From assembly GCA_014607495.2 (NCBI GenBank), contig CP053150.1, positions 6,468,495-6,532,494 of the forward strand: a DNA stretch of 64,000 nt, given 5' to 3'. Origin of the DNA: Carposina sasakii. Lineage: Eukaryota; Arthropoda; Insecta; Lepidoptera; Carposinidae. This document shows, piece after piece, positions 44,511 through 57,895 of the stretch. Position 1 is the stretch's first letter; the number at the start of each line of letters is the position of its first letter. The notes under the pieces are model-generated. The model did not search any database. It saw only the letters and a program-made list of their open reading frames with translations, and was not told where the DNA came from. A program made the translations under genes and the position numbers.

Positions 44511-44574
44511 TTATTTTTATACCTTTAATTTATATACTTAATCACAAGTATATAAATTAAAGGTATAAAAATAA
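44511..44574. repeat. Perfect 29-bp hairpin, 6-nt loop
   Basis: The arms at 44511-44539 and 44546-44574 are exact reverse complements, with loop AATCAC. AT-rich. It could be a tiny foldback element or a cruciform; function unknown. Confidence 0.85.
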
Positions 44575-47374
44575 ATTGATGGATATACAAATATGCACCG
44601 TTTGGTTTTTATGGCTAAACATTTAAAAAAATTGTGCCATGTGGCACTATAAAATCAAAAAAGATTCCACAAAATTTCATTCAGCACGGATATTATGACA
44701 AATTCCAGTAACTGTTTCTATCTCCTGTGGCTTGTATTAAAAGCGTCTGCAATGCATATTGCTCGACACAGCACGGGACCTGCGACCCGGAAATAATGCG
44801 GAATTTATTCAACACCTCAACCTAATGCTTCCACTGTTAACATATTTTCTCAACTTTTTCATATTACAGAATTTATACTTTAGCCGACATATTATAAATA
44901 TTATTTCATAACATAATAATATTATAAATATAATTTCATAGCATTAAAATATTTATTTATTTAACTATTTCTATTGTATTCTATTCTTTATTGTACACAG
45001 ACATTTTATATGGAAAAACATTTTACATGTGGTGCGTGCTTATCCCTATAAGATATATATATTTCTATATTTCATTTCATAACATAAAAAATTACCGTCG
45101 TACAAATTTTTTATTGACCGTAACACAAGAATTATTGTTACATTGGTTCTTATTTACAAAATCTAGGCACCATTTTATTCAACTGTGTAATATTTTCCTT
45201 ACCACTCGGCTTAGTCTGACTAACTAAGGTAGGTATTGTTGCGAATGCAGTACAATACAGCCTTCTAGTTCTAAAATGTCTTTGAACTTAAAACTTTACA
45301 CAATGCAACATCGTATCGCTATCGTAACACTACCGTCAATAGCGGTAAGACGTCATCTCGTTATTTGACGAACGCACAAATACGCGAAAGCTTCCTTTTA
45401 CAACAAACATTTCTATTACGAGCTCCTAATTATTTTATCAAGAAATAGTTATCCAAGTCCAAGTTATCAGATGGGCGAACTGGTGAATGACTTTTTACTG
45501 CACTGCTTATAATGAGTAGGTGCATCTATACGAATGTATCATATTTGCGACACAAAAACATAAACATCCATTGGATGAGCAGCATTCATCCGACATCAAA
45601 TGGGATGGACCAATGAGCGAGCGATCCACCTGGAAAACGTGAGAGTAAAGGTCATATATGCACTCAGCTTAGCACTCTATTTTTAATCTAGCATAATGTT
45701 AAAAGTTGTAAATGCTATATTTATTTCGTACCTAAATAAAGCTTTAGCGAAATCACAAGCATATTAGCTGCAATTAGATACTTCTTCAAGTTTTCTTACA
45801 CAAGAAGATATTCAAATTGAGCAGCTTTGACTTTTGATACGAATTCGTTAATGTTAACTATTCAACGAATCACGTATTGCCGTTGTTATTAATTTTATTA
45901 CCTACATCACGTAATCATTCCATAATGTGATTGGTTGGCCAAGAAATGTGAATGCTGCGTGAATGCGATCTAGTTCGAATTTGGAACTCACACCACCCCT
46001 TAAAACCCGTGGTCTCTTTTGCCGCGTCAAATCTTGTCAGAAATGTATGAAAAACAGAGATTGTTTGCATTTTATATAGCACTTATGACATCGAGTCGGA
46101 TGCTGAAGGCCGCCATGCCTAACTAAATGCAAATGTGAGCTCTCAGTGAGTTTGTGAAAGAACGATAAGTTGAATCCTGAGAAATGAGCTCGGCTGTGGC
46201 TCGCTCATGAGAAAATTGCGCCATTATTTACGTTCAGACAGATGTGGTCTCGGCAAAGAATCTCACCGAATTAGTATTCGTACTCACACCCGCCGAATAT
46301 ATTATGCTAGTGTTGGTAATGTTGTTTTGATTTTGCTAAACATACAAATACAGTCTATAGGTACCTACTTAATCTACTATCTTACCTCACTATCTTTTAT
46401 TCAATTAAGGGTAGATTTTTCATTAAATATGTTGTTGTTATAAAAGAATAAAGATACTGTATTTCGCTAAAACTTGATTAAAGTAGACCCATCCGATCAT
46501 TAGAAAAATCGGTCCTTCAGGCAGAGCCTCAATATACCACGAAAATTACGACATAGCTGACAATCTAAATAACTAAGAGGCACAGATCACAGAACGAATG
46601 TTCTGAATTGTCTATGTTAAGAGGAGATATAAAACACGTAAAATTTTGAGAAAAAAGCTTCAGCCATTTCCATTATTTTCCATTCCCAAAACCATAAAAA
46701 ACCAATACAATTTTTCCAATCCGCAGTTAGGAAACGAGAGGTTGTCATATATACCGCATTAAAAACTCATAACAGCTATAGGCATATTAAACAAGAACTT
46801 TTTATCTTTACGATATAGTCTAACCACTCGATACGCCGCAACACGATAGTTAAATCATATACGTAGTTTATTTATAGGATCCTATCTTCATCCCAAGTCG
46901 GTAACGACTGTAGTAAAATTAAGCGATGATTGTTTTAAATTTCGTTTTCGTTTATAAATATTTCGTGCACATGTCGTAATTTACTTGTTTATTTTTTGGT
47001 CATGCGAAAGAAGCGCTGTTTGATAGAAGATAAACTACTTTTACGTTTTAACCATGGCAAGACGCTTGTTCAAATTACACTTTTTATTTTCACGGATTTT
47101 ATTAAGGTAATAACACAAGGGCTATGAATAATGTGCTATCCTTATGTCTATATTATAGGCGTGAGCGTCTCGGTCCTTATATTAATACCCACATAAAGAA
47201 AGCGGTTATTTTTATCTTCTTTACTACATACGGATTTTTAAGTAGGAATAAATATTATATTTCTCTTCCCGGGCATACTGTACAAGTCAATAGAGGGACA
47301 AGAGGGTCTTGGTGTTTTGTAGACGATGGGCTGACCACATGTCACTACTAACCGAACTTGTACATCTCAACTAT
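44575..47374. other. Non-coding; LINE 3'-end and MITE D scraps
   Basis: TTCTTTATTGTACACAG near 44980-44997 resembles the inverted 3' end of the LINE at 55850. A family D remnant lies at 46470-46505. Otherwise AT-rich with no gene. Confidence 0.5.
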
Positions 47375-47473
47375 ACCCTCAAAATTGGTCAGAAGTGGCA
47401 CCATATGGTTCTATCGGCCCTTGGTGCACTACCTACCCCGTAAGGGATAAAGGCGTGATTATATGTATATGTA
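47375..47473 (+). repeat. SINE-like repeat (family 2), copy 4
   Basis: The same block as 4159-4258, with few substitutions and a short TATG-type tail. Confidence 0.7.
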
Positions 47474-47495
47474 TAAATATTAGTACATAGACTAA

Positions 47496-47634
47496 GGCGA
47501 TTTTGCCAAACGTCAGATAGTCTATCTGAAGAATAGTGCTAGAAGTTGCTACTGTCTCTATCATAATCAAGTTTCAGAGAAAGACAACATTAACTTTATT
47601 CTGCTGATAGGCTATCTGACTTTTGGAAAAATCA
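47496..47634. mobile_element. Harbinger-like MITE family D, diverged copy
   Basis: TAAGGCGATTTTGCCAAACG ... TGGAAAAATCA with AGATAGTCTATCTGAAGAAT inside; aligns to 37743-37869. The right end and its duplication have decayed. Confidence 0.6.
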
Positions 47635-50167
47635 TATTATATTGGCATCAGAAGAACAAATAAATAATTTATTGTCATGATATAGCCGGTGAGCTCATAT
47701 AGGGTTGATCTGTGCTTTTGACCGCTTCAATATGGATGAATAAATGCACCTACTGCAAAAAATAAATTGTTAAATATTGATTATTCGAAATCAAATTTGT
47801 TAATTTTCTTTCAAGATCTTTTCATACATACATCGTAAAGTTAAATTTATTTCGGGAGTTTAGTTAAATACAGAAAAATTTAACAAAATATAGGGTTAAA
47901 ACAAAAAACCAAATTTTTAGATGTTTACTACATTATTGCAGACGTTTATGAAAGTACGCATATGAAGAAATAGGGTCTAACAAACACCTGTGGCTGAAAA
48001 CAAAAAAGTTATGTTTACGTGTAATAAAAGGCATTTTGTTTGGTTGTTCGTAATTTCATACGGCACTGTTTCTTTTCTCATTTTCTCAGTCATAAAACAT
48101 GTATTTTTATCCATATTTTTTCAATTGTGCATACTTATAGGTAATTTTAATAATTCATTTTCGATATTAAATTAATATTAGGTATATATACCTAACTCAA
48201 GATAAAGCTGGAAGTACCTACCTACTTCATGCATACAAAGTTTTCAAATTATTGCCAGGAAGTCTTTCTAGAAATAAATGCAAGGAATCTCTATCTATTA
48301 AAGTTTACCGAGACGGCGACATGCTTATGGAATATGCTAACAAGTTTTTTAACTAATATACAAAGTTTGATTATAAACTACAGAGATTCGCATCACAATG
48401 ATTCAGTTATCTACTAGTAACCTATGATATTTTTTTCCTGTCTAAAATTGAATGTTTTTTCTCGGTTAAAACTTTAGAATAAACATTGAAAATAATACAA
48501 ATACGAGTATTGAATTATTCAAATTTTGAAATTATTTAATAAAAACGTAATTTAATCTAATAGATTATACTTCTGACGCCTCTCTACATGATCGTAAAAT
48601 TTCATCCGTGATACAAAAAAAAACTTGTAAACAGTCGTCACTCATTTTTTTACGTAACGTAAACTAACAGTCGTCGGTAAAACTGCTTCTTCAAACAGAA
48701 TGGCTTTATACTAATATGATTTATTCTCTGCAGATATTTTACGATGGTGTGTAAAAATTTATAGTTTTCTATAAAAGAAATTGAAAATTCAAAGAAATCC
48801 ATTGATTGAGCCTACTCTTGCGTAATTTTTATATTATTGTGGATGTATAATATGTGCATTTAATTTTTGTGAATATTGATGGACTGTGTTTTATAAATCT
48901 TGAGCTTATTGAGGCATTCAAATACAGTAGAGACACAAATAAATAGGGTAGCATTCACATTATACGATCAGGTATTCTAAGTATTTGTAGTAGCATGTAT
49001 GCTAACTCTATAGTAGTCATAGGGTGATGTATATATAGGCACGTTATCTGTGAATGCTTAATGCCTGATCTCATCATCATACAATGCAATCAGTGGGCAT
49101 TGATATCCCCGCATTAGTAGAAATTATGCAATGTCATGTTTGGGGTGAATTGAAAGTAGGTACATAGTAGGAAAAATATAAATGAGCATAAATGTGATGT
49201 ATATTTATCTTACCGAAACTTTTTGGGTAAATTTTGAGATGACTAAATACTTGCTGCTGATTAAAGCAAAAGTTTTAAGTGTTATAAGTCTAACATTTTG
49301 CAATTTAGAGAATTACTCTGTGCCTAATTAAGACAATTAATCGCGAATGGAATATACTGGGTACAATATTTTTTATTTCTGATCATAAGTTTAAGGTCAA
49401 GATTGTTTATTTTATTACAGGTTATTGATTCTTGTATTTACTGTAGAGTAATCTACAATAACAAGGCGGGACGGTTATTAGTTAAAAAAATTTAAACTTG
49501 CTATAACACAGCATTTATACTTACTTTGATTTGTTGAAATAACGTATGGCAGAGAAAATTATCAACGTAGCAACAAAATAGATTTCGAATAGAACAACAG
49601 TCTAAAACATGATTTCGAAAATATAGAATATATCAAACAAATCAATGGCATGTAGTAACAATTTTAACATTCGATGACATAATATTTTCTTTAAAAATCA
49701 CAATTGAATAATAAACATATTTACATGACGAAAATATGTAGGTACCTAATATGTAAAGACTGAAATAAAAGAATATTCGAGATTTTCTTTGGAATTATAG
49801 AGAGATCTTATGCAGCTGTTACACTTCAACCCCTCACATAAAGTTAAGAATAAATGGGAGATAGATTAAATGAAATACTGACCTATCTCGTAACTAACCA
49901 AATATATTGGTTTGTGGACATGGTTTTTCATCGAATTTAATCCCATCTAAGAATAAATGGGCTAGCTAGGTACAATAAAATATAGATAGAAAAATTTGTA
50001 GACATAGGTCAAGCAAGCTGATTTAATTTTTTAAGTTATTTATTTCTTCGTTTTCCTAAAAACTCTTCTGACTATGTTCTTTAGATGTAAGATACAAACG
50101 CATACGTGTGTGCTTAAATCGATAACCAAATGTTACTATTATATAGCTATCTGGATTCCTTATTCTT
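47635..50167. other. Non-coding, nothing recognised
   Basis: AT-rich; only short open frames. Confidence 0.6.
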
Positions 50168-50640
50168 AAATTTTTTCAAATTCAAATTCAAAATCATTTA
50201 TTCGACATGAAAGCATTAATACTTGTTTGTCGATTGTCTAATTATATGTTACTTTCTATGTTCGCACCCCAAAAATGAAACCGCTACCAAACAAAAAAGG
50301 AGGTGAATTTAAACAACCCAAAAATAAATAACTCGCAAAGCTTTTGCTTTGGCAACGGTCACCACCCCTAGGTGCGATTTGTTACGGTCTGTCAGGCATA
50401 AGTTAGCGATTCGGGGCTTAATAGCCACCAACGTGGAGAATAAGAGTTAAGGTCGCCTAAAGACGAAATCAAGAAGAGCTGCTACACAGTTCTCCTTTAT
50501 GGCAAAACCAACATTAGGTCTGACACACCGCATGATTCTACTATTACTGTTACACTATCTCAGTGAAGTGTCACTGCTTGGAAGAAGAAATAGCAAGAAA
50601 ACTCTCAGCGACACAGTCAAAACTAAGTAACATATTAACA
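50168..50640 (-). repeat. LINE 3' end with (TTTGAA)n tail
   Basis: On the minus strand the block ends in AATAAATGATTTTGAATTTG and a TTTGAA repeat, the typical 3' terminus of lepidopteran Jockey/RTE-like retroposons. The upstream about 430 bp is probably their 3' UTR; no coding part remains. Confidence 0.5.
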
Positions 50641-52085
50641 AAAGAATCTTACATTGGATAAGATATCAGATAGTAACACTTAACTCTTGTATTGATATAT
50701 CACTCACCTCATTAAAAATTATTGAGTTTCAATGAACAGATTTAATTTACACTTTGATACTGGTCTAATTAACTACAAAAATTAATGGCGGCACGTTAAT
50801 ATTGGTGTTTTAATTGTCTGGAGGCACTATTTATTTTATATTATATACTCAGCGTCTAAACTGCCGTTAACATCTGAAACAAAGAATGGTTAGATTAAAA
50901 TAATCGGATGCTATAGGCTTGTTGCGACTTGCGAGGTCAATCGAAAAATGGTAGTACCTACCTTTTGTTTAAAATTATGGACATAAAGGGTGCTGTTATT
51001 TGATCTATTTTAAACGTACACATACATACGGCTGTCTTGGAATGCACAAGCGTGGCCGAACAACGGACACTGATTTCTTATCGTCAGCATCACTCTCGGA
51101 AGTCTGCAGCAAGCTTAGAAGGCTGCTGACCTGGGAACATCTGGTTTGTTATCTAACTGTCTTTATTAAGTAAGTACTTTATTTATTTATATTTGTTTTT
51201 ATTTCATTTCTTATCGCAAAAACCTTGTTCTTTATTATACTCGTATACCTATCTAAACAAAAATATTATTATTTCTCTTAATTCTCTTATTACGAAATTC
51301 GTATAGAAGAGCGGTAGTAAAACTTCGTTTTCCTCGCTGTAGCCCCTTAAGCATAACCCAGCACTGTTTGAGTACTAAGACTTTAATGTGAGTTAGTGTA
51401 AGTTCCACTATCTCATTATTACAAGGCTCGGTTTGCGGTTTCAGACAAGCTTAGTTTTCGTCAGGCTTCATATCGTTTTATTAATGGACTTTAGAGTAAA
51501 ACTTTACATTGTAACTCCAAATTAGGTTGGTTAAATTCCTAAAATAACGAGAAATTTACAGCAAAACTTAAAAATAGTAAATCAAATACCATATTTACCT
51601 AAAGCAAATCAATTGAAAGATACACTAACCGTACACTTAAGACACAGGTAGACGACAGTGAGAGAGTATGTAACAGCATTATCAACATTATTTTGTAAGC
51701 TTAGCTTAGAATCAAACTTAAAAATGCTTAATGCTTATATTCTTGTCTGTTAACCAGTGACGTGATTTAACCAAGGAAATCTAATAGATAAATCAAATCA
51801 CGTACTCTTCTCATATAAAACAAGGGATAAGGTAACATTTTAGGAAAATAAAATGGCGCATTTCACAATTTCGGTCGAGCATGCCCTGCTAATTAAGCCG
51901 CCGCCGCGCCGCGTCCCGTACACGAATACAAATTAGCTCTGTTTCCCGCTCCCTGATAGTTTTGTCATTCTAATTTTGGTTAAACTAGAAAGCTGTTGTT
52001 TGTACTATAATATTCAATTCGTAAAATATTAATTTACATAATATTCGTAATATTTACACCGTAAGAGAATGTTTGAATACGTGTA
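50641..52085. other. Non-coding; GC-rich patch at 51852-51935
   Basis: No gene supported. The patch around GCCGCCGCCGCGCCGCGTC stands out in AT-rich surroundings. It contains a 27-codon frame beginning MAHFTISVEH that matches nothing I know. Confidence 0.45.
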
Positions 52086-52529
52086 TTTTTTAACCGACTT
52101 CAAAAAAAGGAGGAGGTTCTCAATTCGTCTGTATGTATAATATTTATTTATTATTTACTTATTTTTTGGAGTCGGTGCCAGCCAAACAAATAAATGTAAT
52201 TAAGAAAACTGACCCACACTAAATAGTAAAACCAAGAATAGGAAATTGCATTAACGCTGCCTACTACACCGTATTGTATTTTGCCGTGTGTGTGGCGTTG
52301 CCAGCCGCGCGCGTCCATCAACATAACAGACTACGTTACCTAGGCTGGCACCGACTCCAAAAAATAAGTGATAATTATAAATATTTAAATAGTTAAAGAT
52401 GACTTTGTTAAAGTATTAGGTATTAAGTTGTAAATATTTAAATAATTTTAGATATTTAATATGTATTAAATAGATAAATTAGTTACGTTATTTATCGCTT
52501 TTTAGTTAAAGTTTGAAGTCGGTTAAATT
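52086..52529. mobile_element. MITE with TTTAACCGACTTC ends and a second inverted repeat inside
   Basis: Outer ends TTTTTAACCGACTTCAAA and TTTGAAGTCGGTTAAA are inverted. Inside, 52157-52183 and 52343-52369 form an exact 27-bp inverted repeat containing GGAGTCGGTGCCAGCC. The outer ends match those around 12238-13789. This is either a nested insertion (the inner pair as a separate element) or an element with two tiers of inverted repeats. Confidence 0.65.
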
Positions 52530-52863
52530 TTTTTTTTTAAGTCAGTTTATTTGCATTTGAAGTCAAATAATGTGTCTGTGTTATGTAAAAATTTTCGGTA
52601 CCCTATACAATTACACAAGTTTATTATAAACTCACGTTTACGGTTCTCCCTTATCTAACGTAATTAACATCAAAACAAGTAGATCTTACTACATGTATTC
52701 AAATCCTTAAGTAATCCGCCCCTTAGGACTTGGTCCAATATCTTGGAACGGTGTCGGGCAATATTATCAGCTGGATAAATCGTGTATTTTTCTAAAGAAA
52801 AGCACTTTATGAAGATTCATGGCCTACCACATACCTACATTTTAGATTTGACACAAACTTAAA
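52530..52863. other. Non-coding spacer
   Basis: Nothing recognised. Confidence 0.5.
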
Positions 52864-53182
52864 CAGGTGTTTTTTCGTTGCCACTCTTAACTAAGGGTAC
52901 GTACTCTATTGTTAGAGAGTAAGTATATTCTTTGTACTCTATACATCAAATAAAGTAAGTTTATGCCAAAAAAAATGCTGGGAATAGATGATTTTTTTTT
53001 TTAAATTATTTGATCGGGCGAAATTTATAGTGACTATAAATACGCAGTCTATTTACTCAACTTTGGACCCTAATATTTTGGAAACCAGACACTTCCCAGG
53101 TATGCTTCCATGGAGAAAAATGATCGTGATGATGAGGAGATTCCGTAGTTTTCGGGAACGTTGACGACCAAAAATCAGCCTG
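52864..53182 (-). mobile_element. TA-target MITE, family A, copy 3 (inverted)
   Basis: The minus strand starts CAGGCTGATTTTTGGTCGTC and matches 15291-15680, with an internal deletion and a diverged 3' end. TA is kept on one side (53183-53184). Confidence 0.7.
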
Positions 53183-53184
53183 TA

Positions 53185-53756
53185 TAAGGTCTTTTCAAAA
53201 TTAGTGATTATCTTTTGACATGAAACTAAGTAGGTAAAAACTTTCACTATGGGATCAACTCCGAAATAGTGAAAAAAAAACCTTATACATATATACACAA
53301 GCAGAGACCTTCTAATAATTACCTTTTCTACTTTTTACAGTCGAAAACTGCATTTTGCGTACCTACTTTTAAACAATAATAACTATTTTACTTTAATCAA
53401 GTCAATCAACACGACCTACATTAATAAATAATGGATCAGATATACTGAAACTGACATACAATTTTACTTTATCTCTGTACTAAAGATCGATCAAATGAAA
53501 AAGAACAACTTAAAATTCTGCTCGAGTGCCGGAAAATCTTTTCGGTAAACGGAAATATGTTACGGGAACGTGCAAAGCGCAGTGAACGTTCAAATTCTTG
53601 AACTTGTATTTTAACTGCAAAATGCTCTAAAAGAACCTACTTTAGAGATTAGTGTGTTTAAGTCCTTTTAAAACAAGTACCTACTAGCTTTTAAAGGTAA
53701 CGTAGTAAATGTTTGAGTCTCCTATACATGTATAGGTACATCTGTTACATTCAGTA
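53185..53756. other. Non-coding, nothing recognised
   Basis: No gene or recurring repeat. Confidence 0.55.
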
Positions 53757-54303
53757 TTAAATTGGACTAAATTGGCTTCGCCCCAGTCGGAGACAGCCTG
53801 TAGTGTCAACTCTCTCAATCATTGATTCTCGACAAGACTGGACTTGATCTCTGGTAGCCCTTGCACCCGAAAAGTATCTATCTGCAACAGTGGTGTCATC
53901 TGCATACCCAAAGGAACCAGGCACAAGCAGGTCGTTTATATGTAATAGGAAAAGGGTTGCAGATAGTACTGACCCTTGCGGAACTCCAGCGTCAATAGTG
54001 ATTTGATCGGACAAATGTCCGTCAATGACCACACGTATTGAGCGCTTCTTCAAAAAGTCAGCAATCCAGATGCAAAGATTATCAGAGATACCATACGATG
54101 GGAGCTTGCTTAAAAGGCCGTCGTGCCATACCCTATCGAATGCCTTGGAGATATCGAGTGAGACAGCAATGGCTTCCCCGTGCTTCTCAATTGCTTTGCT
54201 CCAAATATGGTTGGCATATGCAAGAAGATTACCAGTTGAACGACCACGCCGAAAACCATATTGCCGGTCGCTGAGTAGGTCGTTGTCTTCAAGATATGCC
54301 AAA
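53757..54303 (-). pseudogene. Jockey-like LINE RT core fragment
   Basis: The open frame covers the RT palm: LLSDRQYGFRRGRSTG, LDISKAFDRVWHDGLLSKL (first catalytic Asp), AGVPQGSVLSATLFLLHIND and FGYADDTTVADRY (YADD). The last about 15 codons are out of frame with the family, where a WGEANLVQFN-like stretch is readable in another frame. It is truncated on both sides and has no tail. It is a different subfamily from the other LINEs here. Confidence 0.85.
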
Positions 54304-55849
54304 AGGCATACTTACACTTTTAAACCTTTTAAAGCACTTTGAAACCTACGGAATCCCATAGTCATTTCTATCTCCACTGAATTGTACCCACAAAAGTATG
54401 ATGTTTATTTATTTTGCATTTATAAATTGTACGTACCTACTGACTTGCCCCCAACTTTAGTTTTTAAACTAACAAATCTTAGAGAACCTTCTCCTCCTTC
54501 ACCGCGGATGGGTGTACCAAGCCAGGCAAATAAAGTTCTTTAGGTTCAGAGATTTCATTTATTTCCGCCAGTATATATCAGTAATATCGGTCTCTATCTG
54601 CTCAGAGCGATAGGGGTCGACATCAGCTGTCATCTCCACATATTAAGACCCTAATGATTTAATGAAAAGGGACGACTCGTATGGGAATCACGTATAGATT
54701 TTTACTCATTATGGTAGCTTTTTCCTTGGATACTGGGAATTAGTAAATCAAGTTTTAATAAACTTTATTCATGCTCTATATTTCTGCCAAGCCCAGAAAC
54801 CGAAGTAAATCTAAATATGAAGCTAGTGGCAAAATAGTAATCTTCGTGAGAATTAGGTCAAACAATAACGGGTAATCTTTAAATCCTTTGAGGGTTTTAC
54901 AAAATTTATTTCTGATCGTATTTCTCAATTGAAAAATAACGTTAACTTCTAATTTAGAAACTGTTCATATCACGAAAATATCATTTTTCAAACTCATACC
55001 ACAAATTAGAATAAAATAAATTATTGGCACACAAACTTTCCGAAAAAATACATAATATAACGCCAAAACGTTCACGGAACAACCGAAAATGCAGAACGAG
55101 AAAAAACAATAGCTTTTTATCAATCTGACCCAGTTGTCGGGACTTGGGATAGTTTTTGCTTCTTTTAAGACTTCCAATCAACCTCAATGAGATGATGAAA
55201 TAGTAAACCTATATAAGAAGGTCCTACTAGCTATAGATATAAATTAGGCGGGAAAAGATGGTGAGTCAGATAAAGACACCCCAATATGCACAAAAATTGT
55301 TTAATAAATACCATAGGGCTATTACCTAATTTTCAATAGCAAAGCCGAAACGGGTTGTTTACAACATAAATAAATAATAGAATACAAAAAAGATATATAA
55401 ATACATTAGACTTACAAGGAGAAAGTCACGATGCAAATATTGGACACATTAGTCAAGGTTGGTGGGTTTGCTACATGTTCTCAGGCACTTCAGTATTACC
55501 TTGTATTAACAGATTAATACGCTTCTCAAACTTTAGGTCATACTAAATACTTGCTCCATGTGTGAGTAGAAATTATATATTTATATATTTATGTATATTT
55601 ACGGAAGTAATACAGTCATTACAATATTAAGTAACGCCCTTTATGAGCGCACATAATTATATTTACTCACCTTTAGCTGTTGCTTGAGACTACGCCGACG
55701 TGTATAACTCGTATAAATCTATCTGTAGTGCCTATAGATCCAAAATATTTAATTTTACCTTACTTAGAAGATCCTAGCCTGTATTGTTATTTTGTCTAAC
55801 ATGTACTTTTATTATTTGATTGCATGGATGTATGTATCTATCTATTTAT
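54304..55849. other. Non-coding, nothing recognised
   Basis: AT-rich; only short frames. Confidence 0.6.
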
Positions 55850-56060
55850 GTATGTAAGTATATTTTATTTTTGTTTACTATAAACTTACCTAGCTTTAAT
55901 TGTGTCTGTACACATTATTATCTTTATAACTTATTGGTCTCACTTTGCTCTCTGGTATGCTGGAAGAAATCTCTTGCAAAGATAAGCACACCTTTGTATT
56001 CTTTTGTAAATTTCTTTGTATTTATTGTTATGTTTTGTGTACAATAAAGAATAATAATAA
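55850..56060 (+). repeat. LINE 3' end with GTACAATAAAGAATAATAATA tail region
   Basis: TGGAAGAAATCTCTTGCAAA and a T-rich stretch lead into GTGTACAATAAAGAATAATA, the usual 3' end of a lepidopteran CR1/Jockey-like LINE. No coding sequence is kept. Confidence 0.6.
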
Positions 56061-57495
56061 GATTTTTCTAACAACATTCTTGAATAACATTAAAAACCTT
56101 CAACAGGTTTTAACAAGGACCTCAAATATAACCTAACCTTTTCGGTTTAGCGAATATTATGAAATACCTATTCTAGATATGGTGCATCTAGGTCATATAT
56201 CCGGAGCAGGGTACTGACTCTATAAGTATAAAATTAATATTGTCATCATCGTTGTTAACTTTATTTCAGGACATTAGGGCATCTGTAATAATGCCTGTCG
56301 AGTCGAATCTAAGTTTTCCCCGTCGACCTACCTATAGTAGTTTTAAGAGGTTTTTTTATTGCTCACGGATGGAGTGATAGTACTGGTAAATCTACCTTAT
56401 AAGAATTTATGTAAGGGTTGATAGGTACTTACAGTGATAATAATTATTTCTACATATTTACATACACTCTGTAACGAATGTTATAAAAGGGTGTTTTTTG
56501 TTCTCTGGAAACATTTCTCTGTGTTACTTCAATTAATTAGTGAAAGTGCAAAATCATGTCGTGCAAGTAGCCCTTCCAGGGTGTTACGAAGTTTTAGAAT
56601 ATAGGTAGAGATAAGTCAAGCGAAATGTGCGACATAAAGTATTGTTACGGAGATATATGATGTTAAATGATAAAGCTCAGATATGTAGGTATATGTACTA
56701 ATTTACACGTTAAAGGATTAGGTTTCCCCCCCTAAAATAGGAGGTTAAAAATTTCCTGAAGAATAAAATTAAGTTTACAAGGACATTTAAATAAGCCGTT
56801 GTTACCTGAACATAATAAGTTAAATACAAAACTTCATTACATATATTAAAACAAAATCGTTACCCGCTGTCTGTCTGTCCCTATGTATAGTTAGGTTTTT
56901 AAAACTACGCAATGGATTATGATGCGGTTTTTTTAAATAGATATATAACTAGCGGCCGCCTACGACTCTGTATATTATTTGTAATGTAACATATATCAAT
57001 TTCTGTTATAAATTGGTCGTATATCACACAAATAGTCATCATTTTGTTTTGTTTTCTCTCCATACCAACATATTAATAGCCTGAATACAAAGGCAAACAT
57101 ATTTGTGTTCTCTCACCAAATTAATCTTAGTCACAGCGAGGACAAATAAAAGATAAAACGTACTCGTAAGTTAGGTAATGATTCGCACAGCGGAGGCAAT
57201 GATATACCTACTACTAATATCTAATATGATTTGGGTAAAAAGAAAGACTCTTTTGCAAAAAACAATTATACTATAACTATAAGGGAACATGGTAAAAAGG
57301 ACTGAAAGAAGTTGTTGAGACAAGAGTGAGAAAAGAGTGGAGACTGGTCAGTGAGACTTGATACTTTGATATCATCACATAGTGGAGATACTAGAGAAAG
57401 TAACTTCACAATCTCCACTAGAGAAAGTAGCTCCACGAGAAAAAATCAAAAGCTCTTAGGTTATCGAGTAGTCGACTTGAGTATGGAGGGTATAT
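56061..57495. other. Non-coding; Helitron-like scraps at 56840-56990
   Basis: A (GTCT)n-containing Helitron-like start near 56860 and an inverted CTAGCGGCCGCC end near 56949. Otherwise no gene. Confidence 0.5.
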
Positions 57496-57796
57496 CAGCA
57501 CCCGTATAATGAATTTGGTGAGACCGAGATGTCTCACTTTTAAACGTCAAATCCACAGAGCTAAGTAATGACTAGACGAGGCAAGTGTTTCTACTTGGTG
57601 TGTAAAAGGGGATTGCAAACTACTTCTATCAGCCCTAATTCACTCAGTCCTGGCTTGAGAACGAGTCTATTCTAATTCTTAAGTCTATTTTTTACAAAGT
57701 ACATACACTTATTTTATCTAGTTATTAATAGCTCTGTGAGTTTGACGTTTAAAAGTGAGACATCTCGCTCTCACTAAATTCATCATACGGGTACTG
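57496..57796. mobile_element. Inverted-repeat MITE, 301 bp
   Basis: Arms of about 70 bp: CAGCACCCGTATAATGAATT through GAGATGTCTCACTTTTAAAC at the left, mirrored by GTTTAAAAGTGAGACATCTC through ACGGGTACTG at the right. Arms differ at several positions. No coding capacity; target duplication not clear. Confidence 0.7.
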
Positions 57797-57834
57797 CTAT
57801 GAACACATTATGGAGATCTTCTATTCTCGATTTA

Positions 57835-57895
57835 CATTTTCAGTATGAGCGTTTCACATATTGAAGCAATATTTGAAACGCTCATACTGAAAATG
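57835..57895. repeat. Perfect 22-bp hairpin with structured loop
   Basis: 57835-57856 and 57874-57895 are exact reverse complements. Within the 17-nt loop ATATTG and CAATAT can also pair, so a transcript would form a nearly continuous 29-bp stem of about 61 nt. It could be a small-RNA precursor-like hairpin or a short foldback remnant. Confidence 0.8.

Noticed and set aside
53053..53298. 81-codon frame (minus strand) as a gene
   Set aside because: It is produced by the family A MITE sequence; the same peptide appears in part in the other family A copies.
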